Shown here piece after piece: positions 45,840 through 53,763 of a stretch of DNA of 64,000 bases. This DNA comes from an uncultured Campylobacterales bacterium (lineage in GTDB: Bacteria; Campylobacterota; Campylobacteria; Campylobacterales; Arcobacteraceae): assembly GCA_947494995.1 (NCBI GenBank), contig CANLWY010000006.1, forward strand, positions 1 through 64,000. Reading direction: 5' to 3'. Under the pieces are notes generated by a model that was not told the DNA's origin, made no database searches, and saw nothing but the letters and a program-made list of their open reading frames with translations. Position 1 is the first letter of the stretch. The number at the start of each line of letters is the position of its first letter. The position numbers and the translations under genes are program-made.

Positions 45840-46944
45840 AAACTATTTTACAAATCCTACTTGTAATATGACAGATAAAGAGAGTTTTTTAAGATTAATA
45901 GCTTCTATTATTTTAATAGTTCTTGCTTTTTTTAATGGATGGATGATGTTATTTATGATGGCATTAATGCTCTTTTATACTGCTATTTCAAGAGATTGTT
46001 TCATTCATAGAATATTTGATTTTAATAAAAAAATTAGATTAGAAACTTTATATTTAAAGTATCTTCCTAAATATAATCCAGAACCAGTTTTTATTTTAGA
46101 TAAAGAAGCTAAAACAGTTTTTAAAAATGAACCAGCTAAAGAGAAGCTAAGTATTGATGACTTTAGTGTTATTTTAGGAAATAATGACCCTAAAGAGATA
46201 ATAGAAAAAGAGTTAACACTTTCTTTAAAATTTGAGTGTGAAGAACATAGAACTTATATAATAAATTTTAGAGGTGTAAAAAAAATAGGGAATATTTTAG
46301 CTTATACTACGGATATAACGGATGTTTTAAAGGCAGAAGAAGAAATTATTAACACTCAAAAAGATGTTGTTTATACAATGGGTGCCATTGGCGAGACAAG
46401 ATCTAAAGAGACTGGAAACCATGTAAAAAGAGTTGCCATTTATTCTGAGATTTTAGCACTTAAATATGGACTTGCAAAAGAAGAAGCAGAGCTTTTAAAG
46501 CTAGCATCACCTATGCATGATATAGGAAAAGTTGGAATAAAAGATGAAATTTTAAATAAACCAGGAAAACTCACTAATGATGAGTTTAAGATTATGAAAA
46601 CTCACTCAACGCTTGGCTATAATATGCTTAAAAATTCTGATAAACCTATTTTAAAAGCAGCTGCAATAGTTGCACATCAACACCACGAAAAATGGGATGG
46701 AACAGGGTATCCTAAAAAACTTTCAGGTGAGGATATTCATATTTTTGGAAGAATTACTGCTGTTGCTGATGTTTTTGATGCATTGGGAAGTAATAGAGTT
46801 TATAAAAAAGCTTGGGAACTAGATAGAATTTTTGAATTATTTAAAGAAGAAAGAGGAAAACATTTTGATCCAAAACTAATTGATTTATTTTTTGAACATT
46901 TTGATGAGATAAATGAGGTCAGATTAAAATATCAAGATAAGTAG
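45817..46944 (+). CDS. Membrane-anchored HD-GYP phosphodiesterase with DUF2892-like N-terminus
   Basis: A 375-residue protein. Residues 13-72 resemble DUF2892 (YgaP-type membrane unit: 'NPTCNMTDKESFLRLI', two helices, then 'ISRDCFIHRIFDF'). A small PAS-like segment (about 80-165) and an HD-GYP domain follow. The latter has His234-Asp235 in 'HDIGKVG', 'HHEKW' and Gly297-Tyr298-Pro299. HD-GYP enzymes hydrolyse cyclic di-GMP. The TTG start at 45817 is supported by AAGGAG at 45805-45810 with six-base spacing, although it lies inside acpS. Confidence 0.85.
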   Translation: MQLFTTVKNYFTNPTCNMTDKESFLRLIASIILIVLAFFNGWMMLFMMALMLFYTAISRDCFIHRIFDFNKKIRLETLYLKYLPKYNPEPVFILDKEAKTVFKNEPAKEKLSIDDFSVILGNNDPKEIIEKELTLSLKFECEEHRTYIINFRGVKKIGNILAYTTDITDVLKAEEEIINTQKDVVYTMGAIGETRSKETGNHVKRVAIYSEILALKYGLAKEEAELLKLASPMHDIGKVGIKDEILNKPGKLTNDEFKIMKTHSTLGYNMLKNSDKPILKAAAIVAHQHHEKWDGTGYPKKLSGEDIHIFGRITAVADVFDALGSNRVYKKAWELDRIFELFKEERGKHFDPKLIDLFFEHFDEINEVRLKYQDK

Positions 46945-46956
46945 AGTATAAAAACT

Positions 46957-47823
46957 CTATTTATCTTCTAGATTGGCAATCAAAGATTGTCCTAAGCTAA
47001 TATTTGTTTGAGAACCTTCAATAGCTTTTTTAGTATCTTCTACCAAATGATGAATTTTATTTTTAATAGTATCAGAACTTTGAAGTTGTTGATTTACATT
47101 ACAAGATATGTTATTTGAGTTTTCACTATTTTGATTTGCTACTTCAATAAGACTTTTTAGTTTTTCTATAGCTTCTTTTGATATCTCAACACTATTTTTT
47201 ACTAAAACTTGTACAGCTTCATTTTTCTTTGTAACAGAGCTTGTCATTGAAGTAATTTCATCTATCTCATTTCCAATATTTACAGTTGATTGTTTTGAGG
47301 ATGCTGCTAATTTTTTTACCTCTGTGGCAACAATAGAGAAACCTCTTCCATACTCTTTTGCTTTTGAAGCTTCAATTGCTGCATTTATTGCTAAAAGATT
47401 TGTTTGCATTGAAATTTTATCATTTACTTGGACTAGTTCTGTGATTGAACTGTTTTTTTCATTTAATTCTTCAATTGTATGAGAAAATTCATCAATTGCA
47501 TTTGACATATTATTTATTAAAGTAAATAATTCTTCTATAAGTTTAATTACATGATTACTCTCATCACTTGCAAGTTTTGCAGAATTTAGTGAGTTTTCTG
47601 ACATAATTTGTATTTCGTTAGAGTGGTTTATAAAATTGTTTACTAACTCTTCAATATCCTCTATTTCAGTAAGTCTTGTTTTAGATGCAGTATTTACATT
47701 TATAGCATTGTTTGTAATATTTTGTGCTATTTGCAAAGAGTTATTTAGGTTTAGTTTATCTAAAAGATCTGCTTTCTTTTTTAATATCTCTAATTCACTT
47801 GAATCTATTTCTTCTCTTGACAC
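46957..47823 (-). CDS. Soluble methyl-accepting chemotaxis protein
   Basis: A 288-residue cytoplasmic chemoreceptor without membrane helices. The conserved hairpin tip reads 'VNDKISMQTNLLAINAAIEA' and 'YGRGFSIVATEVKKLA' (near residues 133-170), the site binding CheA and CheW. Flanking heptads form the coiled coil. The N-terminal 40 residues are too short for a known sensor. The start is GTG with AAGGA seven bases upstream, 19 bases inside the end of the NrtS-like gene. It may thus receive its input from that membrane protein. Confidence 0.87.
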   Translation of the reverse strand: MSREEIDSSELEILKKKADLLDKLNLNNSLQIAQNITNNAINVNTASKTRLTEIEDIEELVNNFINHSNEIQIMSENSLNSAKLASDESNHVIKLIEELFTLINNMSNAIDEFSHTIEELNEKNSSITELVQVNDKISMQTNLLAINAAIEASKAKEYGRGFSIVATEVKKLAASSKQSTVNIGNEIDEITSMTSSVTKKNEAVQVLVKNSVEISKEAIEKLKSLIEVANQNSENSNNISCNVNQQLQSSDTIKNKIHHLVEDTKKAIEGSQTNISLGQSLIANLEDK

Positions 47824-48197
47824 TTATTATCCTTTTTTGATGATAGTTTCCATTTTGTTTTTCCTTTACATTTTTCACAAAATGGGATGATTTGTTCTTT
47901 TTTCACTTTTAGACAACTATTGCAACCTATACATCTTAAAGTAGCATCTATCACAGCTTTCTCTCCTACATGAAAACTTAATTTCATAGTGACTGCTGTA
48001 TACATTGATACTGAAAAAGGAACAAGAAAAGTAAGAAAAAATTTATAATAATTTATATTCTCAAAAGCTAAAATTACAATTACTTCACCTTGGTTAATGA
48101 GGTTTAAAATAATTCCAACTACAAGGGCAATTTTTATAGCTCTAAATAGAAGTTGTTTTGATGAAGCAATTGAGATAATAAGTTGTAGTTTATTCAA
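47805..48197 (-). CDS. NrtS-like membrane protein with zinc-ribbon tail
   Basis: A 130-residue protein. Two helices with 'ALVVGIILNLINQGEVIVIL' and 'FFLTFLVPFSVSMYTAV' match the small NrtS nitrate/nitrite transporter family by pattern. Residues ~88-115 add 'CIGCNSC' and 'FCEKCKGK', a four-cysteine zinc-ribbon-like tail not part of the basic family. The start is TTG at 48197. The ribosome site (AGGAAAAG) and start lie inside a strong hairpin. It overlaps the chemoreceptor gene by 19 bases. Transport of nitrate or nitrite is inferred from the family only. Confidence 0.68.
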   Translation of the reverse strand: MNKLQLIISIASSKQLLFRAIKIALVVGIILNLINQGEVIVILAFENINYYKFFLTFLVPFSVSMYTAVTMKLSFHVGEKAVIDATLRCIGCNSCLKVKKEQIIPFCEKCKGKTKWKLSSKKDNKCQEKK

Positions 48198-48229
48198 ATC
48201 TTTTCCTATTGTTACAATAGAAAAGATTT
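48196..48229 (-). promoter_or_regulatory. Hairpin enclosing the NrtS-like ribosome site and start
   Basis: On the minus strand 10 bp (AAATCTTTTC / GAAAAGATTT) and 6 bp (TATTGT / ACAATA) stack with one bulged base and a one-base centre. The 3' arm contains the Shine-Dalgarno AGGAAAAG, and the last base pairs reach the TTG start. As RNA the loop must open slightly. As DNA the centre ATTGTTACAAT is a palindrome and could be an operator. Confidence 0.55.
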
Positions 48230-48247
48230 TATCATAATAATTGTTTA

Positions 48248-48625
48248 CTAAGTGTTTAGATATCTTTCTAAAATTATTTTTGCTGCAAGAGAATCAACTC
48301 TTCCATCTCTTTTGTATTTAATATCACCCTTCATAAGCTCTTCAGCTTCAATTGAACTCATATTCTCTTCTTGAAATTCATAAGGAATATTAAGTTCTAA
48401 AAGCTTTACAAAGTGAATAATTCTTTTTTGCATATCAGGACTTGCACTTGGATATCCAATAATTAACTTCTCAATTTCCCATTCTTTTAAAAATGCATTT
48501 ATGTCATTTGCTGCTTGGTTTCTATTTTTTCTTAGAATGGCATTTTGAGGGGTTACTAAATCTGCCGTAAGGCTTATAGCAACGCCAATTCGTTTAAGTC
48601 CAATATCTATACTACAAAGTTTCAA
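48248..48625 (-). CDS. ruvX: RuvX/YqgF RNase H-like protein
   Basis: A 125-residue RNase H-fold protein of the YqgF family, involved in pre-16S rRNA 5' maturation and historically called a Holliday resolvase. The first strand 'SIDIGLKRIGVAIS' carries the first catalytic Asp. 'LIIGYPSA' and 'FQEENMSSIEAEE' hold the Glu, and 'DSLAAKIILERYL' the final Asp. It is a little shorter than most (about 130-140). It is divergent from serB, with 67 bases between. Confidence 0.92.
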   Translation of the reverse strand: MKLCSIDIGLKRIGVAISLTADLVTPQNAILRKNRNQAANDINAFLKEWEIEKLIIGYPSASPDMQKRIIHFVKLLELNIPYEFQEENMSSIEAEELMKGDIKYKRDGRVDSLAAKIILERYLNT

Positions 48626-48692
48626 AGAGGTTCCTTTAGAAAAAATTCGATACTATTATATCTTTAAAAATATAAATCTAGGAAAACATAAT

Positions 48693-49313
48693 ATGAAATT
48701 AGCTGTTTTTGATTTTGATTCAACACTTATGGATGGGGAAACTATTGACTTTTTAGCTGCTCCATTAGGTTTAGAAGAAAAAGTTGCAGGAATTACTGAA
48801 AAAGCCATGGCTGGGGAGCTTGACTTTTTTGAATCTTTAATAGAAAGAGTATCTTTATTAAAAGGCTTACCTTATGCGAAAGCTGAAGAGATATGTAGAG
48901 ATTTGCCACTTATGCCCGGTGCATATGAGTTAATATCTGAGCTTAAAAAACAAGACTATAAAGTAGTTTGTTTTTCAGGTGGATTTAGAATAGGGACAAC
49001 TCCAGCAAAAGAAAAATTAGGACTTGATGCAGACTTCTCAAATATTTTGCATCAAAAAGATGGAGTTTTAACAGGGCTTGTTGGTGGAGATATGATGTTT
49101 GGCTTTTCTAAAGGTGATATGATTCAAAGAGTTCAAGCTATGCTTGGAGCAAAAGTGGAAGATACTTTAGTTGCTGGGGATGGAGCAAATGATGTGTCAA
49201 TGTTCCCATATGCAGGGAAAAGAGTAGCTTTTTGTGCAAGAGATATTTTAAAGAAAGAGGCAAATATTATAGTTGATGAGAAAGATTTAACAAAAATATT
49301 AGACCACATATAA
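48693..49313 (+). CDS. serB: Phosphoserine phosphatase SerB
   Basis: A 206-residue HAD-family enzyme for the last step of serine synthesis. The catalytic motif 'DFDSTLMDGETID' is at residues 6-18, with nucleophile and acid at the first two Asp. Motif II is in 'VCFSGGFRIGT' and motif IV in 'AGDGANDVSMF' near residue 165. It lacks the N-terminal ACT domain of longer SerB proteins, as is common in this group. The tal gene follows after 10 bases, with AAGGAG before it. Confidence 0.92.
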   Translation: MKLAVFDFDSTLMDGETIDFLAAPLGLEEKVAGITEKAMAGELDFFESLIERVSLLKGLPYAKAEEICRDLPLMPGAYELISELKKQDYKVVCFSGGFRIGTTPAKEKLGLDADFSNILHQKDGVLTGLVGGDMMFGFSKGDMIQRVQAMLGAKVEDTLVAGDGANDVSMFPYAGKRVAFCARDILKKEANIIVDEKDLTKILDHI

Positions 49314-49323
49314 GGAGAGTATT

Positions 49324-50319
49324 ATGAGCTTAAAAGAAGATATAAATTTTTCACTTTGGTGTGATTTTATTGAAAGAGATTTTTTAGAGAATAGATTTCA
49401 AGATATTATAAAAAATGAAATTATTCATGGTGCTACTTCTAATCCAGCAATTTTTGAGTCATCGATTTCAAATTCAGTTGCTTATGCACAACAACTTGAA
49501 ATGTTAAAAGCCAATGAACCAAAAACTATTTATGAAGAATTGGCAATTACAGATATTAAAAGAGCAGCAGAGCTTTTAGATGATTTACATACTGAAAACT
49601 TAGATGACGGATTTATCTCTATTGAAGTTGATCCTTTACTTTGTGATGATGCTCAAGGAACAATTGAAGAGGGTATTAGATTAAATTCTCAAATTGGAGC
49701 AGATAATGTGATGATTAAGGTTCCTGCAACTCAAGCTGGATATGAAGCTATGAAAGAGTTAACATCTCAAGGAATTCATGTAAATGCAACATTAATATTT
49801 TCACCAGAACAAGCAGTTAAATGTGCACAAGCTCTTGATGAAGGAATTAAAGCATCAAATAAAGATATTAAGGCAGTAATTTCTGTTTTTGTATCAAGGT
49901 TCGACAGAATGTGTGATAGTAAGTTTTCTTCAAAAGGTTTAGAAACTGGAAGGTTAGGAATTGTAAATGCAACTAAATGTTATCATGAAGTTGAAAAAAT
50001 AGAAAATAAAAATATAAGAACTTTATTTGCAAGTACAGGAGTAAAAGGTGACTCTTTACCAGCAAGTTATTATGTTGATACTCTTATTTTCCCTAACTCA
50101 GTAAATACTGCACCATTAGCCACTATTGAAGATTGGGTAGAAAATGGAAAGAAAGAATCAAGTGAAATTTTAAGTGAAATTGATTGTGATAAATACTTTG
50201 AAACATTAGCTTCAAACAAGATTGATATGAATGATGTATATAACAAACTATTAACTGATGGTCTTGAGGCTTTTAAAAACTCTTTTAAAGATTTACTTTC
50301 AAAACTACAAAACCGATAA
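49324..50319 (+). CDS. tal: Transaldolase
   Basis: A 331-residue enzyme transferring dihydroxyacetone units in the pentose phosphate pathway. The Schiff-base lysine is in 'DNVMIKVPATQAGYEAM' (near residue 137). 'FSLWCDFIERDFLENRF', 'GATSNPAIFE' and 'SVFVSRFDR' fit the transaldolase subfamily of Campylobacterota. It is cotranscribed with serB and complements transketolase at 10207. A hairpin terminator follows 12 bases after the stop. Confidence 0.93.
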   Translation: MSLKEDINFSLWCDFIERDFLENRFQDIIKNEIIHGATSNPAIFESSISNSVAYAQQLEMLKANEPKTIYEELAITDIKRAAELLDDLHTENLDDGFISIEVDPLLCDDAQGTIEEGIRLNSQIGADNVMIKVPATQAGYEAMKELTSQGIHVNATLIFSPEQAVKCAQALDEGIKASNKDIKAVISVFVSRFDRMCDSKFSSKGLETGRLGIVNATKCYHEVEKIENKNIRTLFASTGVKGDSLPASYYVDTLIFPNSVNTAPLATIEDWVENGKKESSEILSEIDCDKYFETLASNKIDMNDVYNKLLTDGLEAFKNSFKDLLSKLQNR

Positions 50320-50331
50320 GATATTATAAAA

Positions 50332-50362
50332 GTGTAATCTAGAAGTAATCTCTAGGTTACAT
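50332..50362 (+). terminator. Hairpin after tal
   Basis: A 12-bp stem with two G-U pairs (GTGTAATCTAGA / TCTAGGTTACAT) and a 7-base loop. The T run (TTTTTT) comes 15 bases later, so termination may be weak. Confidence 0.5.
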
Positions 50363-50424
50363 ATAAACTACTTAAGTCTTTTTTGGATAAAATTTTTCCT
50401 CAATTAAAAAATAAAGGTTATAAA

Positions 50425-51777
50425 ATGAATAACTGGAACCCAAGCTCTTGGAGAGATTTTCCAATAAAGCAACAACCAACTTATGCGGATTTAGAAAAAT
50501 TAAAAAAAGTTGAAAAAGAATTGTCTTCTTATCCTCCATTAATTTTTGCAGAAGAAGCAAGAAGATTAAAATCACAATTAGCAGATGTATCTCAAGGAAA
50601 AGCATTTTTACTTCAAGGTGGAGATTGTGCTGAGTCTTTTACAGCTTTTGATGCGAATAATATAAAAGATTTATTTAAAGTAATGATGCAAATGGCAGTT
50701 GTTTTAACTTTTTCAGGTGGGTGTCCAGTTGTAAAAGTAGGACGTGTTGCAGGACAATTTGCAAAACCAAGATCAGCTGATTTTGAAGAAGTAAATGGAA
50801 TTGCTTTACCTTCATATAGAGGGGATATTATTAATAGTGTTGGATTTACTGAGAAAGAGAGAATACCAAAAGCAAAAAGGTTATTAAAGGCATATAATCA
50901 AAGTGCATCAACATTGAACTTACTTAGAGCATTTGCAAGAGGTGGTATGGCAGATTTACAAAATGTTCATTCTTGGAATTTAGACTTTGTAAAAGATAAT
51001 ACATTAGGTGAAAAGTATGAGCAGTTAGCAGATAAGATTTCTGAAACTCTAAATTTTATGAAAGCATGTGGAATTACAAGTGAAAATACTACTCATTTAA
51101 GAGAGACTGTTTTATATACTTCTCACGAAGCATTACTTCTAAACTATGAAGAAGCTCTTACTAGAAAAGACTCATTAACTGGTGATTGGTATGATTGCTC
51201 TGCTCATATGTTATGGATCGGAGATAGAACAAGAGATTTAGATGGTGCTCACTTAGAATACTTTAGAGGAATTAATAATCCTATTGGATGTAAAGTAGGA
51301 CCTTCTATGAAAGAAGATGAACTAATTAAGCTTATTGATGCTCTGAACCCTGAAAATGAGGCTGGAAGATTAAATCTTATTGTAAGAATGGGACATGATA
51401 AAGTAGCTGATATATTTCCTAATCTATTAAAAAGAGTAGAGAGTGAAGGTAAAAAAGTTGTATGGTCGTGTGATCCAATGCATGGTAATGTAGAAAAAGC
51501 TCCAAATGGATATAAAACAAGAGATTTTGAAAATATTTTATCTGAAGTAAAACAATTTTTCCAAATCCATAAAGCACAAGGAAGTGTTGCTGGTGGTATT
51601 CATCTAGAGATGACAGGACAAAATGTAACAGAGTGTACTGGAAGTACTAGTTCAGCAATTACAGCAGAAGGTCTTGCAAGTAGATACCATACTCAATGTG
51701 ATCCAAGATTAAATGCAGATCAATCTTTAGAATTAGCATTTATGATAGCTGATACTTTAAAAGAAGCAAGAGGATAA
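50425..51777 (+). CDS. aroG: Class II 3-deoxy-7-phosphoheptulonate (DAHP) synthase
   Basis: A 450-residue first enzyme of the shikimate pathway, of the plant/Helicobacter class II. It starts '[20 protein letters not shown]'. '[11 protein letters not shown]', '[12 protein letters not shown]', '[11 protein letters not shown]' and '[10 protein letters not shown]' are typical of the class. ATG at 50425 is chosen because AAAGG lies eight bases upstream and the family starts at this tryptophan-rich sequence; a TTG at 50383 would add 14 atypical residues. The gene symbol is shared loosely with class I enzymes. Confidence 0.93.
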   Translation: MNNWNPSSWRDFPIKQQPTYADLEKLKKVEKELSSYPPLIFAEEARRLKSQLADVSQGKAFLLQGGDCAESFTAFDANNIKDLFKVMMQMAVVLTFSGGCPVVKVGRVAGQFAKPRSADFEEVNGIALPSYRGDIINSVGFTEKERIPKAKRLLKAYNQSASTLNLLRAFARGGMADLQNVHSWNLDFVKDNTLGEKYEQLADKISETLNFMKACGITSENTTHLRETVLYTSHEALLLNYEEALTRKDSLTGDWYDCSAHMLWIGDRTRDLDGAHLEYFRGINNPIGCKVGPSMKEDELIKLIDALNPENEAGRLNLIVRMGHDKVADIFPNLLKRVESEGKKVVWSCDPMHGNVEKAPNGYKTRDFENILSEVKQFFQIHKAQGSVAGGIHLEMTGQNVTECTGSTSSAITAEGLASRYHTQCDPRLNADQSLELAFMIADTLKEARG

Positions 51778-51790
51778 GATAAAGAAAAAA

Positions 51791-51820
51791 AAAGGGGATT
51801 ATAAATTAATAATCTCCTTT
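51791..51820. terminator. Terminator hairpin after the DAHP synthase gene
   Basis: A 12-bp stem with one G-U pair (AAAGGGGATTAT / ATAATCTCCTTT) and a 6-base loop, 13 bases after the stop. The T tract is on the minus-strand side (nine A's before it on the plus strand), so plus-strand termination may be incomplete. Confidence 0.5.
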
Positions 51821-51891
51821 AAAACCTGACTTAGGCTTATAATGATTTTATATATTAATAAACTTAAGTGAAATAAACATTTGATATACTT

Positions 51892-51897
51892 TATAAT
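51892..51897 (+). promoter_or_regulatory. -10 box for the membrane protein gene at 51929
   Basis: TATAAT within CTTTATAATTAT, 31 bases before the TTG start, with TTGATA about 11 bases upstream. Confidence 0.5.
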
Positions 51898-51928
51898 TAT
51901 TTTTTAATTTAATTATGAAGGAATTATC

Positions 51929-52969
51929 TTGTATTCACAACTTACTAAAAAAACATTTGAAACTATCTTTGAAAAAAAATATATTTTAATTAAGGCTTTA
52001 TTAATACCTTTTATTCTGTTAACAATTATTGAGTATTTCTCAACTATTGAGGTAAAAGAGAGTATTGGTAGTGCAAATTATTATATTTTAATAGGGATTT
52101 CTTTTTTTATTACAATTATAATGTCAATAACTGTACATAGGATTTTACTTTTAGATGATAAAGAAACGCCAACTTGGGGAATTTATCAATTTGGTGTAAG
52201 AGAAGTTACTTTTACTTTAAAGGCTATTGGTCTTAGTCTTCTATTAGGACTTTTAGCAATGTTATTATTTTTTATAAGCAACTTATTTTCTTTGGCTTTA
52301 GGGAGTTTTTTAGGCGAAAAGGGTTCCTTGATTTTTCAAATAGTTTTATTTAGTATAATTGGAATTTTCCTTGCTATGATTTTTTCAAGGGTTTCTTTAA
52401 TTTTTCCTGCAATAGCAATTGACAAGCCAATGGATTTTACAGATGCTTTTGAAATTTCAAAAGAGTATAAACTTTTTTTATTTGTTTTTGTTCTTATAAT
52501 ACCTATAGTTTTTGCGATATTAGTAGGTTTGGTATATGGGTTGGCAATAAATTTTTTAATGGGTTTAATCTCTCAAAATCTAAGTGTTTTATTATCTTTA
52601 TTGAATATTTTTATTACAGTTTTTACAATAGCTTTTTTATCTACAGCTTATGAATATATTATGAATAAACAGCCTGAAAAAAAAGAAGAAATTTTAGAAT
52701 TAGAAGAGATAGAGTATGAAGAAGGAAATAATAGTTATAGAATAAATATTGATGATAGGTATGAAATCACTTTTAATGAAATAAAAGAGTCTTTACAAAA
52801 ACAGTATAATCAATTAGGATTTACAAATATTAAGCTTGATAAAAAAGATACTTGGATGTTGAAAAACCCTGAAATAGAAAAAGCTTATATTTTATTAAGT
52901 CATTCACAAAATAAATATATAGTAGAGACTTTTAATATTAATCAAAAACCTATTATTGATATTGAATAA
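51929..52969 (+). CDS. Six-helix membrane protein with soluble C-terminal domain
   Basis: A 346-residue protein. Hydrophobic segments at about 20-36, 49-69, 88-112, 128-150, 178-205 and 215-240 suggest six helices. 'RVSLIFPAIAIDKPMDFTDAF' (given in part) resembles the YciC/GlpQ-type membrane-domain proteins that recur in many bacteria. Residues 250-346 are soluble and acidic, ending 'KYIVETFNINQKPIIDIE'. The start is TTG with AAGGA seven bases upstream. It is monocistronic with its own promoter. The function is unknown. Confidence 0.65.
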   Translation: MYSQLTKKTFETIFEKKYILIKALLIPFILLTIIEYFSTIEVKESIGSANYYILIGISFFITIIMSITVHRILLLDDKETPTWGIYQFGVREVTFTLKAIGLSLLLGLLAMLLFFISNLFSLALGSFLGEKGSLIFQIVLFSIIGIFLAMIFSRVSLIFPAIAIDKPMDFTDAFEISKEYKLFLFVFVLIIPIVFAILVGLVYGLAINFLMGLISQNLSVLLSLLNIFITVFTIAFLSTAYEYIMNKQPEKKEEILELEEIEYEEGNNSYRINIDDRYEITFNEIKESLQKQYNQLGFTNIKLDKKDTWMLKNPEIEKAYILLSHSQNKYIVETFNINQKPIIDIE

Positions 52970-53000
52970 AAAAAGAGTTATTAAGAGATTTAAATAGAGT

Positions 53001-53024
53001 ACAAAAAGACTTATAAAAAAGTCT
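53001..53024 (-). terminator. Terminator of the ArsC/Spx-like selenoprotein gene
   Basis: On the minus strand AGACTT / AAGTCT (6 bp, loop TTTTAT) is followed by TTTTTG. The stem includes the last codons and stop of the gene at 53011-53349. Confidence 0.65.
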
Positions 53025-53349
53025 CTTTATACTCTTGTTCTTTGAAACCAACGATTACTTTATCATCTGTTTCAACTATTGGGCGTTTTAAAAGCATTGG
53101 CTCTTTGATAAGCCATTCTATTTTACCTTGTTCATCTAGATTTAATTCTTTTAAACCTAAAGACCTATATTTTGTTCCTCTTGAATTGAAAACTAAATCA
53201 ATTCCTGCTTTTTCTACCCAAAGTCTGATAGAGTCTGAAGTTGGAGTCTCTTTTTTTGTATCAAAAAACTCTACTTCTATATTGTTTTCCTTAAAAAACT
53301 TAAGGCTATTTCTAACAGAGCTTCAGGTTTTTATTCCATAAACCTTCAT
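53011..53349 (-). CDS. ArsC/Spx/YffB-family redox protein with in-frame TGA (probable selenocysteine)
   Basis: The frame reads 112 residues if TGA at 53323-53325 is decoded: 'MKVYGIKT-U-SSVRNSLKFF...'. In the ArsC/Spx/YffB family that place is the redox cysteine ('YGIKNC'). The rest is intact: 'FNSRGTKYRSL', 'KEPMLLKRPIV', 'VIVGFKEQEYKETFL', matching the family's 'NTRGT', 'KRP' and 'GF...Y' blocks and usual length (about 113-118). AAGGA lies seven bases before the ATG, and a terminator overlaps the stop. A stem-loop suited to SECIS follows the TGA. TGA is a true stop in neighbours (18613, 56538, 58097). The alternative is a Cys-to-stop mutation or sequencing error. Confidence 0.75.
53289..53322 (-). 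promoter_or_regulatory. SECIS-like stem-loop downstream of the in-frame TGA
   Basis: Reading the minus strand, 17 bases after TGA a perfect 6-bp stem CCTTAA / TTAAGG (53305-53300 and 53294-53289) encloses the loop GTTTT. A G followed by U at the start of a small apical loop, 16-37 bases from the UGA, is the known pattern for bacterial SECIS elements bound by SelB. The stem is AU-rich and short, so support is moderate. Confidence 0.55.
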
Positions 53350-53450
53350 CTCATTCCTTATAAAATGTCCCATTTTTGAAGGGACTTAAAATATTTGTTT
53401 ACTTTTTAATAGTGGGTGTGAAATCCACTTAAAAGTAGTAAAACCTAAAG

Positions 53451-53466
53451 AGCCTCAGAAGAGGCT
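53451..53466 (-). terminator. Terminator after gatC
   Basis: AGCCTC / GAGGCT (6 bp, 4-base loop) lies seven bases beyond the gatC stop. On the minus strand it is followed by CTTTAGGTTTT. The region between it and 53349 also has a weak AGTGG/CCACT stem and no other feature. Confidence 0.55.
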
Positions 53467-53472
53467 TTGTTG

Positions 53473-53763
53473 CTATTCGATTATTTTTGGTACGATAAAG
53501 TACCCGTCTTCACTTTTTGGTGCGTGTTCTAAGATATGATTTGATAGTTCTAAATCTTGTTTTGGTTCATCTTCTCTTAAAGGTGTTCCACCTTCAATAG
53601 TACTAAATGTAGCCTCAATATTAGACACATCAATCTCATTTAAGTTTTCAACAAAGTTAATAATATCAGCTAATTCTGATTTTAGATTCTCTTTTTTTGA
53701 ATCTTCAATCTCCAAAGAAGATAACTTTGTTAATTTGTCAATTAATTTATCATCAACTGTCAT
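53473..53763 (-). CDS. gatC: Aspartyl/glutamyl-tRNA amidotransferase subunit C
   Basis: A 96-residue subunit stabilising the GatA-GatB complex that converts misacylated Glu-tRNA(Gln) and Asp-tRNA(Asn). It begins 'MTVDDKLIDKLTKLSSLEI', with 'IINFVENLNEIDVSNIEAT' and 'LREDEPK' in the middle and 'APKSEDGYFIVPKIIE' at the end, as in GatC. Length fits (about 95). gatA and gatB are not adjacent. The ATG overlaps the end of the upstream gene by 11 bases. Confidence 0.92.
   Translation of the reverse strand: MTVDDKLIDKLTKLSSLEIEDSKKENLKSELADIINFVENLNEIDVSNIEATFSTIEGGTPLREDEPKQDLELSNHILEHAPKSEDGYFIVPKIIE

Noticed and set aside
53042-53341. Plus-strand open frame of 99 codons
   Set aside because: It is the antisense shadow of the ArsC/Spx-like gene on the minus strand. 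Its product has no recognisable features, while the opposite strand shows family motifs throughout.
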